From: an uncultured Hungatella sp.
GTDB taxonomy: Bacteria > Bacillota > Clostridia > Lachnospirales > Lachnospiraceae
DNA: 64,000 nucleotides
Direction: 5' to 3'
Assembly: GCA_949879795.1 (NCBI GenBank)
Contig: CATLBR010000009.1
Span: forward strand, 45,823-109,822
Each line of letters starts with the position of its first letter. Positions within the stretch are counted from its first letter, which is position 1. Shown here piece by piece: positions 50,235 through 57,801 of the stretch. The translations under genes and the position numbers were made by a program. The notes below the pieces were generated by a model that was not told where the DNA came from, did no database searches, and worked only from the letters and a program-made list of their open reading frames with translations.

Positions 50235-52086
50235 AGCAGACACCCCCTCCAAATTGTCTGGCTCCGCAGCCGGAGCACTTCTGGCGGCAGTTGGGAGTCA
50301 CCTTCTGCCCCAGCGCCAGCAGCCACTCTCTTTTTAAGAATTCCTTTGAAACTCCTGCGTCGATGAAATCCCAGGGAAAAATCTCATCCAGACTTCTCTC
50401 TCTCACCGTATAAAAATCAGGATCTATTCCGCACTTTTCAAACGCTTTCAGCCAACGGCTGTTGTCAAAATATTCGGACCAGGAATCAAACAGAGCGCCG
50501 TTTCTGTAGGCAGCCTCGATCACGGCTCCCACCTTTCTGTCTCCCCGGGCCAGCACCCCTTCCAGCACCGTGACGTCGGCTTCATGCCAGTTGTACTTGA
50601 GACTTTTGGAATTTTTCATCTCTTTAAACTTGTTCTTTACAATGTAGGCCCGCTCCAGAAACTCCTCCTTGGTGCACATCCTGGCCCATTGGAATGGGGT
50701 GAAAGGCTTAGGCACAAAGAAGGAAGAACTGGCCACAATCTGCGCTTTCCCATGGCGCTGTTCTTTTGGAACCGTGTCATAGTATGTTTCCGCGATTTTT
50801 TCAGAGAGCAGCGCGATACCTTCCATATCTTCTTGCTGCTCGGTGGGAAGACCAAGCATGAAGTATAGCTTTACACGGTTCCAACCACCCTTGAACGCTT
50901 CGGCGGCCCCCTGAAGAATCACTTCCTCGGTGAGCCCTTTGTTGATCACATCCCGCAGTCTCTGGGAGCCGGCTTCCGGAGCGAAAGTCAGGCTGCTTTT
51001 TTTAACATCTTGAATTTTGCTCATCACATCCAGAGAGAATGCATCGATCCGCAGGGAGGGAAGGGAGATATTGACTTTCCGCAGGCTGCACTGTTCGATG
51101 AGAAAATCTACCAGTTCAGGAAGATGGGTATAGTCGCTGGAACTGAGAGAACTTAAGGAAATCTCCTCGTGTCCCGTGGTCTCCAGCATCTGCTTGGCAT
51201 AGCTCTTTAAACAGTCCAGCCCCCTCTCCCGGAGAGGACGGTAAACATTGCCCGCCTGACAGAACCGGCAGCCCCGGATGCAGCCTCTCTGTATTTCCAG
51301 AACCACTCTGTCCTGTGTAACCTTTTGAAAAGGGACGAGAGGTTTCTCGATATAGGGTGCGTGATCCATGTTCATGACCAGCTCTTTTGTAACCTTTTCA
51401 CTGGCATTGATATTATTGGGTTTAAAACCTCTGACGGTACCGTCTTTGTTATAGGTTACATCGTAAAATGAAGGGACATAAATCCCCGGAATTCTGGCAG
51501 CCATCTCAAAGAATTTATGGCGGTTTCCCCCTTGCTTTTTATTTTCCAAGTAGGCATCCAACAATCGGTCGTAGACAGTCTCCCCTTCTCCGATGTAAAA
51601 GAGATCAAAAAAATCTGCCAGCGGCTCAGGGTTGTAAGCACAGGGACCGCCGCCGATGACGATAGGATACTCATCCCCTCTGTCTCTGCTGTGGATGGGA
51701 ATCTGGCTCAAATCAAGAATCTGCAGGATATTGGTATAGCACATCTCATACTGAAGAGTGATTCCCAGGAAATCAAAATTTTTTATCGGCTCCTGGGATT
51801 CGAGGGCAAAAAGAGGAATTTTGTTCTCTCTCAGGATCTTGTCCAAATCTGTCCAGGGAGAATAGACTCTCTCACAGTAGGTATCTTCCCTGCGGTTGAA
51901 CATGTCGTAAAGGATCTGGATTCCTAAGTGGGACATGCCGATCTCATACACGTCCGGAAAGCACATGGCAAAACGGATGGCCACATCTTTCGGGTCCTTG
52001 ACGCACATATTCACCTCGCCGCCGATGTAGCGGGCGGGCTGCTGGATACTTAGTAAAATTTCATCAGGTAAGGCTAGTTTTCTCAT
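50218..52086 (-). CDS. TIGR03960 family radical SAM protein
   Basis: 622 residues. An N-terminal B12-binding-like region (RFAMCFPDVYEIGMSHLGIQ) leads to the radical SAM cluster IQRGCIRGCRFCQAGNVYRP near residue 265. The C-terminus has a second Cys set (NCRQKCSGCGARQFGGGVC). Its reaction is not known. It heads the operon radical SAM, DUF2344, RNase E/G, trkA, trkH. The start at 52086 has AAGGAAA upstream and a leader of nearly 200 bases. Confidence 0.93.
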   Translation of the reverse strand: MRKLALPDEILLSIQQPARYIGGEVNMCVKDPKDVAIRFAMCFPDVYEIGMSHLGIQILYDMFNRREDTYCERVYSPWTDLDKILRENKIPLFALESQEPIKNFDFLGITLQYEMCYTNILQILDLSQIPIHSRDRGDEYPIVIGGGPCAYNPEPLADFFDLFYIGEGETVYDRLLDAYLENKKQGGNRHKFFEMAARIPGIYVPSFYDVTYNKDGTVRGFKPNNINASEKVTKELVMNMDHAPYIEKPLVPFQKVTQDRVVLEIQRGCIRGCRFCQAGNVYRPLRERGLDCLKSYAKQMLETTGHEEISLSSLSSSDYTHLPELVDFLIEQCSLRKVNISLPSLRIDAFSLDVMSKIQDVKKSSLTFAPEAGSQRLRDVINKGLTEEVILQGAAEAFKGGWNRVKLYFMLGLPTEQQEDMEGIALLSEKIAETYYDTVPKEQRHGKAQIVASSSFFVPKPFTPFQWARMCTKEEFLERAYIVKNKFKEMKNSKSLKYNWHEADVTVLEGVLARGDRKVGAVIEAAYRNGALFDSWSEYFDNSRWLKAFEKCGIDPDFYTVRERSLDEIFPWDFIDAGVSKEFLKREWLLALGQKVTPNCRQKCSGCGARQFGGGVCYENKN

Positions 52087-52144
52087 GGTTTTTCCTTGTT
52101 TTTTGTTTATATTGCATAAATTTTAAGCTGTTTTTGTGGTGCGG

Positions 52145-52236
52145 AAAATCGGTTGATTTTGAGAAATCTGCTGCAAATAAGGTCCCTACCAGGTCGGCGA
52201 ATCAGGCCTTTTTTGAGCCGAAAATCGGGTGATTTT
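52145..52236 (-). promoter_or_regulatory. Structured leader with two near-identical hairpins before the radical SAM operon
   Basis: Two copies of AAAATCGGKTGATTTT (52145-52160 and 52221-52236) each fold into a 6-bp hairpin, 76 bases apart. Between them is GGCCTTTTTTGAGCC. All fall inside the predicted 5' leader of the operon that encodes the RNase E/G protein. They could be RNA control structures or a small dispersed repeat. Confidence 0.4.
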
Positions 52237-52287
52237 CAAAATCTTCAACAATTTTATTTTCACGTACATTCTACCACATACGAAGCT

Positions 52288-52317
52288 ATTCTACCACAGT
52301 TTCCTATAAAACAGCAA
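52288..52317 (-). promoter_or_regulatory. Candidate promoter for the radical SAM-rng-trkA operon
   Basis: On the minus strand TTGCTG, 18-nt spacer, TAGAAT (5/6). A second identical GTGGTAGAAT lies 20 bases downstream, so start-site choice may vary. Confidence 0.4.
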
Positions 52318-52372
52318 CAACTACTTACATGGCAGGGAAAAATCTTAAGAATCGCCAGTAATTCCTTTCTTC

Positions 52373-52787
52373 TCAAATCAATCCCACTTTATTGAAACAG
52401 ACTTGACGAGTCAAATGATACGGTATTTCCGCTGTCGCCAATGTCTCTGGAAGCACTCCAATGAAAGGAGCTCTGGAAAGTCCGCTTAAATAGGCTTCTC
52501 TTCCCAGAAGTTTACTGGCCTTCTCTGCGAAAATCCGTCTCTTATGATAAATCTTATAGACAGACTTCCCCAACTTGAAACGGATGCGGGTCAATCTGGA
52601 TCTGATCAGAAATAATCCTGTTTATCTCCGCATAGGCGGCCTTGCCGCTCATACCGGCAGCGCCGCCTTTCAAAATCCGATAAGTCAGGTTGACTCTTCT
52701 GGTTCCTATGACCTTGCATTTTTCCCACTGATTAAGTTCCACCGTATATCCAGACTGTCCGCCTGGCAGTTTCTGCCTTCCTGGCAT
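52373..52787 (-). pseudogene. Possible gene remnant (two overlapping small ORFs)
   Basis: Two minus-strand ORFs in different frames (52554-52787, MPGRQKLPGGQ; 52373-52594, MTRIRFKLGKSVYKIYHKRR) overlap by 41 bases, as expected for a frameshifted fragment. Neither has a ribosome binding site or a recognised domain. The stretch marks the left edge of the GC-richer accessory segment. It may also be non-coding; the rest of the 782-base gap (52087-52868) holds only the leader elements listed above. Confidence 0.25.
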
Positions 52788-52868
52788 AATACATCAAAAC
52801 CAGGTTATAAACATGCCAGGACACAAGTATCAACGGGAAAATACAGCTGGCGGCTCCGATGCCTGAGC

Positions 52869-54308
52869 TTAAAACCCCACCACCTGCCCGTCCGCCGCTT
52901 TTATGGACACCAGCAGATTACGCTTTTTGGCATACTCCTGCAGGGGACTGCCATTTTCCGGTTTATCCCAGTTCTGGTCCGTGATCACCACGTCTCCATA
53001 AAAGCTCCACACCGGCTCCAGCCGTCCCCGGTCAGTGGTGTTTCCACGGTCAACCTCATAGGTCAGGAGGTATTCCAGCCTGACCTCCGACACCAGTATA
53101 TAAGTGCGGGGTTCAGGGGATACGGGGAGCAGCGTGGAAGGCCGGATACTTTCGGTCTCCCACTCCAACGTTGCGCTGTCCGCGGCCTGAAGCTGGCTTT
53201 TATCCCCGGCTTTAGCCTTAGTCTTGCCGCTGTCCGCCTCCTGGATCTGGCTCACCTCATCCGCATCAGGAATCCCCGGCTTACTCTGCTCAAAATATGT
53301 CTTGGCGTACTGTTCAAAAATCTCAGTGACGGCTGAGAACGGCAGCAAAAAGCCTTCCTCCTCCTGCTCCTTCACCACGGTTTCCCGGTTGATATCCTTG
53401 AGTTCCACCAGCTCTCCGTCCTGGGCGTAGACGAATTCCACATACTGGCTCAGAGCCGGGGCCATCCCCCAGGCCGCCCCGCCGCCGGAGGGTTCCGGTA
53501 TCCCGTCCACATTCCGGCAGTAGCTCAGTTTTAAACCATACCGGCCGTCCGGGACCCACTTGTAATCCGTGGATCTGGACAAAGCCCGCCACTGGCTGCT
53601 CCTCAGCTCAAAATGCTCCAGGCCCAGGCCGGTCAGGATTTTCTCCGCCTTTTTCTGCATTTCCCCCTCAATCTGTTCCCGCTCCTGCGCGCTGAGTGTC
53701 ATATCCGAGAGGTCCGTGGCATCAAAGCTGTCCCCGCTGCCGTGAGAGAGCTGACGCTGGTTCAGCCAGATGAGCGGCGTCTCGCCGCCGGACCCCTTGC
53801 TGAAGGACACGAAGTACCGGTCGTCCTCTGATGTACAGCTGTTGAGGTCCGTGTTCTTCTCCGGCGGATATTCGTTCTCATTCCACTGGATTCCCTCTGC
53901 CTCGGACACCACTTCCTTAAACCGGGCGAAATCCTCCTCCGTATAGGGCCTTTCCCGCTCCACCCGCAGCACGGGCGCGGCGTACACCTCCGGCACCTTC
54001 ACCGCAGCGTCGGCCTCCAGCCTCATGGTTTCACCGATCAGCTTCATCTCGTAGAGGGCTGGCGCTTCCGTCTGCTCCGACAGGCGTCTCTCCGGTTTCT
54101 CCTCGTCTGCTCCCTTTGTCTCTTCCCCGGCGTCGGATATCTCTTTGCCGCCCCGGGGCTGTTCCGCCTGAGATGTGCGCTCTGCGATCACCGGTTCCCC
54201 CTGCTGCGAAGAACAGCCTGTCTGCGCTGCCAAAATAGCGGCGGCACACAAAGCCAGTCCTGCCGGGAGGCAGAGACGCCTCCAGTTTCCACGATTCTTC
54301 TTGTCCAT
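52869..54308 (-). CDS. Lipoprotein linked to two-component system, function unknown
   Basis: 479 residues from ATG 54308 (MDKKNRGNWRRLCLPAGLAL), which is preceded by AAGGAG. The lipobox is AAQTGCSSQ (Cys near 30), then an acidic/Gln-rich linker and a large extracytoplasmic region with no recognised catalytic motif. It resembles the Clostridia lipoproteins found next to sensor kinases (possibly DUF6034-like). A second low-complexity stretch lies at about 355-395. The GC-rich codon use matches the adjacent kinase and regulator. It has its own candidate operator/promoter and may be the main target or ligand sensor of that system. Confidence 0.8.
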   Translation of the reverse strand: MDKKNRGNWRRLCLPAGLALCAAAILAAQTGCSSQQGEPVIAERTSQAEQPRGGKEISDAGEETKGADEEKPERRLSEQTEAPALYEMKLIGETMRLEADAAVKVPEVYAAPVLRVERERPYTEEDFARFKEVVSEAEGIQWNENEYPPEKNTDLNSCTSEDDRYFVSFSKGSGGETPLIWLNQRQLSHGSGDSFDATDLSDMTLSAQEREQIEGEMQKKAEKILTGLGLEHFELRSSQWRALSRSTDYKWVPDGRYGLKLSYCRNVDGIPEPSGGGAAWGMAPALSQYVEFVYAQDGELVELKDINRETVVKEQEEEGFLLPFSAVTEIFEQYAKTYFEQSKPGIPDADEVSQIQEADSGKTKAKAGDKSQLQAADSATLEWETESIRPSTLLPVSPEPRTYILVSEVRLEYLLTYEVDRGNTTDRGRLEPVWSFYGDVVITDQNWDKPENGSPLQEYAKKRNLLVSIKAADGQVVGF

Positions 54309-54368
54309 CTTGTCATAGCTCCTTTCCCGGGAACCACTTCCTGCCCGGTTCCCTCTCCTGATAACCCC

Positions 54369-54414
54369 ATGATAACAGATATGGTTCCCAAAGAAATCAC
54401 CGGAATGTAAAATA
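54369..54414 (-). promoter_or_regulatory. Candidate regulator box and -10 of the lipoprotein gene
   Basis: ACCGGAATGTAAAATA (54399-54414, plus-strand reading) lies 24 bases upstream of a minus-strand TATCAT (54369-54374). A second TGTAAAA follows 11 bases later (TGTAAAATAGTTGTAAAA), the direct-repeat spacing favoured by OmpR-type regulators. Nearly the same box precedes the regulator gene. Confidence 0.5.
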
Positions 54415-54463
54415 GTTGTAAAAACCGCATCTCTTCTGTTTTCCTGCGCTCCCATTCCCTCTT

Positions 54464-55804
54464 CTAAGGAAATGTTACCGACACCCGCGTCCCCTCCCCC
54501 GCCTTGCTCTCGATCTCCATGGTTCCCCCGTGAAGCTGCACGATGCGCTGTCCCAGAGCCAGCCCCAGGCCGGAGCCGCCCTCGCTGCGGCTGCGGGACT
54601 TATCCGCCATGTAAAATGCCTCCGTCACATGAGGCAGGTCCTTCTCCGGAATTCCGCAGCCCTTGTCCTCCACCGTCACTGTCCGCCCGCGGGCGCTTAC
54701 AAGCACCTCCCTGCCCGGGTCGGAGGCCTTACAGCCGTTGTGAACCAGATTGACAAACAGGCTGCACAGCAGTTCCCGGTCACCCAGAATCCGCATGTCC
54801 TCCGGAAGTTCCACCAGCAGAGTCACGTCCCTGGCGGCAGGCAGCGCCCTCGCCTCCTCCCGCACCTGCTCCAGCAGGTCTCTCAGGGACAGCTCTTCCC
54901 TCCGGATGGCCTCGTTCTCATACATTCCCACCAGCGCCAGCAGCTTGGCGCTCATCTGCTCCATGCGCACGCCTGCGCTGTGGATATTTTGCAGCGCCTG
55001 CTTCTTCTGCCGCTCCGAAAGGCGCACGCTTAACAGGCTTTCCGAGTATCCCATGATGGAGGTCACCGGCGTTTTCATCTCATGGGCCAGAGCGCCTAAG
55101 AGCAGCTCCAGGTTCTCCACCTGCTCCTCCACCTGCTCCGACATACGGTTAAACGCCTCCCCCACCTGGGCAATCTCGTCCCGTCCCCGCACCTTGACCT
55201 TGCTGCCCAGTTCCCCGCAGCTGATGGCGGCGGCCGCCTGGCGCAGCTCCTCCAGGGACTTTAAGGCCCGTCCAAGGCACAGGGCGAAGATCACGGCCGC
55301 TGTCAGGGAAACGCCGCCGAACACGGTCAAATACAGCCCCGCCTGCCGCTCCAACAGCTCCCAGGAATCCGAGATGTCCCGGGCCGCCAGCACCTCGAAG
55401 CCGTCCGGGTATTCCAGGGCCCTGCGCAGCAGCAGGATGTGCTTTTTGCCCAGCTCCTGAACCATGTACTCGCCCTTCAGGCCGCTTAGATTTATGATCT
55501 CGTAATCGGTCTGATTGGCGATGCACACGCCGTCCTTGATCAGCGCGTAACCGCTCTGGTAACAGCGGCCGAACTGATACTTCAAATATGCCTCCCGGGC
55601 GATCTCGCCCATGTTCTCAAAATCCTCCCGGGTTCCCACCTGCCGGAAGGCCCGACCTGCGATCCGCAGCTTTTCCCGCTCGCTCTCCACCTGCACCGAC
55701 AGGCTGTACTCCTTAAGGCGTGCGATGGAAAATGCCGCGCAGGCGCCCATGGAGAACGCCAGGATGAAAAATACCAGCAGCACCAGTTTCGTCTTCAGTT
55801 TCAT
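54464..55804 (-). CDS. Sensor histidine kinase (HAMP, HisKA, HATPase)
   Basis: 446 residues: a membrane helix at about 7-28, an extracytoplasmic sensor (about 30-155), a second helix (LYLTVFGGVSLTAAVIFALC), HAMP, HisKA with phospho-His in LGALAHEMKTPVTSIMGYSE, and an HATPase with N box LFVNLVHNGCKASD, VEDKGCGIPEKDL and GGSGLGLALGQRI. All boxes are intact. It overlaps the regulator gene by four bases. Visibly GC-richer than the genes before 52 kb. Confidence 0.95.
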   Translation of the reverse strand: MKLKTKLVLLVFFILAFSMGACAAFSIARLKEYSLSVQVESEREKLRIAGRAFRQVGTREDFENMGEIAREAYLKYQFGRCYQSGYALIKDGVCIANQTDYEIINLSGLKGEYMVQELGKKHILLLRRALEYPDGFEVLAARDISDSWELLERQAGLYLTVFGGVSLTAAVIFALCLGRALKSLEELRQAAAAISCGELGSKVKVRGRDEIAQVGEAFNRMSEQVEEQVENLELLLGALAHEMKTPVTSIMGYSESLLSVRLSERQKKQALQNIHSAGVRMEQMSAKLLALVGMYENEAIRREELSLRDLLEQVREEARALPAARDVTLLVELPEDMRILGDRELLCSLFVNLVHNGCKASDPGREVLVSARGRTVTVEDKGCGIPEKDLPHVTEAFYMADKSRSRSEGGSGLGLALGQRIVQLHGGTMEIESKAGEGTRVSVTFP

Positions 55805-56475
55805 AGGCCGTCGTCCTCAAACATATATCCCGCCTTGGGGATCGTCTTGATCGCCCCGGCGCTTTTCAGTTTCTTGCGCAGCTTGGCCACATGGACATCC
55901 ACGGTCCTGGTCTCCCCGTAGAAATCGCTGCCCCAGACCAGATCCAGCAGCCGGTCCCTGCCCAGCACCACGTTCCGGTTTTTCAGGAACACGGTCAGCA
56001 GGCCGAACTCCATGGGCTTTAGGTCTACCTCGGCTCCCCCTTCCCAGACGCGGTGCATGTTTAAGTCCACCACCAGATCGCCATAACAGAGCTCCGGTTT
56101 CATTTTCCCGGTCCGCTCCAGCACTTTTTCCATGCGGACCAGCAGCTCCAGCACCTCAAAGGGCTTGACAATATAATCCTCCGCCCCCAGCTTCAGCCCT
56201 CGCACCTTGGACGTCACGTCGGCCTTTGCCGTCAGGTAGATCACCGGAATGTGTTTTCCCTGAAACAGCTCCATCAGCGCAAAGCCGTCCATTCCCGGCA
56301 GCATGATATCCACCAGGGCCAGGTCCGCGGCCTCCTGCCCCTGTTCCCGCAGAAGCCCGGCCGCTTCACTGCCGTCATAAACGGCCCTCGTCTCGTAGCC
56401 TGCTGTTTCCAGATTCATGCAGATCAGATCCGAAATGATCCGCTCGTCCTCCACTACCAGTATCCTGTTCTTCAC
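55801..56475 (-). CDS. OmpR/PhoB-family response regulator
   Basis: 224 residues. The receiver domain has ILVVEDERIISDL, phospho-acceptor Asp in ALVDIMLPGMDG, and Lys in EDYIVKPFE. A winged-helix OmpR domain follows (RDRLLDLVWGSDFYGETRTV). Its cognate kinase is the overlapping gene. A candidate self-operator lies 25 bases from a TAGAAT -10 in its own upstream region. Confidence 0.96.
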   Translation of the reverse strand: MKNRILVVEDERIISDLICMNLETAGYETRAVYDGSEAAGLLREQGQEAADLALVDIMLPGMDGFALMELFQGKHIPVIYLTAKADVTSKVRGLKLGAEDYIVKPFEVLELLVRMEKVLERTGKMKPELCYGDLVVDLNMHRVWEGGAEVDLKPMEFGLLTVFLKNRNVVLGRDRLLDLVWGSDFYGETRTVDVHVAKLRKKLKSAGAIKTIPKAGYMFEDDGL

Positions 56476-56508
56476 GCTCGCCCTCCCTGTATGCCCTTTG
56501 ATATCTTA

Positions 56509-56555
56509 ATTCTACCATCAACCGCACCTAAAAATCTTTACCAAAATGTAAAATA
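56509..56555 (-). promoter_or_regulatory. Candidate regulator box and -10 of the response-regulator gene
   Basis: ACCAAAATGTAAAATA (56540-56555) matches the lipoprotein box at 14 of 16 positions and lies 25 bases from a minus-strand TAGAAT (56509-56514). No good -35 is present, which fits an activator-dependent promoter. Confidence 0.5.
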
Positions 56556-56557
56556 CA

Positions 56558-56588
56558 GGCATCCGGCCGACCACGCGATTCGGATGCC
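56558..56588 (-). terminator. Terminator-like hairpin upstream of the regulator
   Basis: GGCATCCG / CGGATGCC with a 15-nt loop, followed on the minus strand by TGTATTTTACATTTT. It lies 36 bases beyond the stop of a gene remnant, probably its original terminator. Confidence 0.5.
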
Positions 56589-56624
56589 CGCATCTCCTGG
56601 GAGATAAATCCCGGGGATCTTTGA

Positions 56625-56747
56625 TTATTCCGCAAATATCACGATCTTCTGCGCAACGCCCTGATCGTCGGACCAGATGAAGCAGGTTCTTCCCTGGCTG
56701 AGACCGTCCAAGGTCACGATGTTCTTCGTCAGGTATTTTAAGACTGC
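56625..56747 (-). pseudogene. C-terminal remnant of an unidentified protein
   Basis: The minus strand encodes a 40-residue open end (TKNIVTLDGLSQGRTCFIWS then DDQGVAQKIVIFAE and stop) bounded upstream by TAG, with no start codon. The wording looks like the tail of a larger secreted protein. It is not in the ORF track. The gene appears truncated by the adjoining mobile-element debris. Confidence 0.5.
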
Positions 56748-56753
56748 CTAATA

Positions 56754-56806
56754 TTTCAACACAAACAGAAAAGGCTGTGAAAAAAGTCCATCCTGCTGTG
56801 TTGAAA
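56754..56806. repeat. Inverted repeat at remnant junction
   Basis: Perfect 10-bp arms TTTCAACACA and TGTGTTGAAA, 33 bases apart, lie between two gene remnants and 11 bases beyond the recombinase-fragment stop. It may be an element-end structure or a terminator. Confidence 0.5.
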
Positions 56807-56816
56807 ACAACGGTTT

Positions 56817-57068
56817 TTATGCGCCTTGCCGTTTCGGTTGCGTGGCAGAAAGGAAATTGATTTCCCCTACGAAGTTGAAAATAATATCTACTTTCTGTAC
56901 CCGCTTCCCGTCCATTTTTTCCGGCGCATGGACTATGATTTTCTTGATAAATTCATTGACGATTGCGGGGGTAAGTTCCTTTATCCCCACATACTTGCGG
57001 ATAATCGCAGCGAAGCCGTCAAAATCGCTTTTGTTCTGCTCATAGGTATCGACTTCCTGCTGGTCTGC
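56817..57068 (-). pseudogene. C-terminal fragment of a TnpX-like large serine recombinase (DUF4368)
   Basis: Minus-strand frame without a start codon: DQQEVDTYEQNKSDFDGFAA, then IIRKYVGIKELTPAIVNEFI and KKIIVHAPEKMDGKRVQKVD, ending PKRQGA. The ELTPAIVNEFIKKIIVH stretch is the signature of the DUF4368 tail of TnpX/Tn4451-type recombinases of Clostridia. Only about 83 of the usual 500-plus residues remain; the catalytic domain is missing. This is the trace of an integrative element once present here. Confidence 0.8.
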
Positions 57069-57075
57069 TCATCCA

Positions 57076-57759
57076 TCAGGCCTGCTGTCTGTCCCTTTCT
57101 CCCTCTTTAGGTTTATAGTCCTCCAGGCACCCTAAATCAAAATACCCCAGCGCCTCTTCAATCGCGTCAATCTGCTCCTGATTTCTGGAATATTTTTTAA
57201 GCCTCCCTCTCAGGAAATCCGCCTGCTGTTTCAGTGCTTCCACCATCTCTGCCGCTTTTCCTGACCGCTGTGCCTCCAAAAGAAGATCCCCCGGGAGCTT
57301 GCCCGCCAGTTTTCCCATCTTAAGGGGAGTGAACGCAGCCGGAACAGAGTTGGCAGCCCTATCCCCGACAGGTTGGGAACATGTCTCTCCCTGGAAATTG
57401 ACTGCCCGGAAGATGGCCTCCTCAGCGCAGTCCGTGCGCTTCTTTAACAGCGGCATATCCCTTAAGGGAAGGTTGGCCACCAGGGACTGCTTCTTCTCAT
57501 AGCTGAACAGGGATATCAGGTAAATGGACCGGTTAGAAAAGATATTGAGGAACGGGTCCCCCTCCTCATCCGTCATTTTCTTCAGCCGGTCGATCACGGA
57601 CAGCCGGTAATTACTCCTTGGGATGTCCACCACCTGCCCCGCATACCCGGTATCCGGAAACGATTTCTTCAGAAAAGCCAAAGCTGCAAGGTTCCATATC
57701 GTCATAGAAACAAATGGTTCTGTTTCCCGGCCAGAGAAAAATTTCCCCCGGATGCTCAC
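57076..57759 (-). CDS. Hypothetical protein, possibly truncated mobile-element gene
   Basis: 227 residues from a GTG with only a weak ribosome binding site; the frame stays open further upstream, so the true start is unclear. It contains PRSNYRLSVIDRLKKMTDEE and a charged helical C-terminus (QIDAIEEALGYFDLGCLEDY). No domain is recognised. It ends seven bases before the recombinase fragment frame and 42 bases after the sugar-binding lipoprotein gene. It may be a disrupted cargo gene of the lost element. Codon use looks genuinely coding. Confidence 0.5.
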   Translation of the reverse strand: MSIRGKFFSGRETEPFVSMTIWNLAALAFLKKSFPDTGYAGQVVDIPRSNYRLSVIDRLKKMTDEEGDPFLNIFSNRSIYLISLFSYEKKQSLVANLPLRDMPLLKKRTDCAEEAIFRAVNFQGETCSQPVGDRAANSVPAAFTPLKMGKLAGKLPGDLLLEAQRSGKAAEMVEALKQQADFLRGRLKKYSRNQEQIDAIEEALGYFDLGCLEDYKPKEGERDRQQA

Positions 57760-57801
57760 AGCTTTTCCGAAGGGAATCTTTAAACGTATGATATAGTAAC
57801 A

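Noticed and set aside
52575-53336. 253-residue plus-strand ORF across the accessory boundary
   Set aside because: It overlaps the lipoprotein gene antisense and has no ribosome binding site or domain.
54750-55460. 236-residue plus-strand ORF opposite the sensor kinase
   Set aside because: Ser/Arg-rich reverse frame typical of GC-rich genes; the kinase on the other strand has all catalytic boxes.
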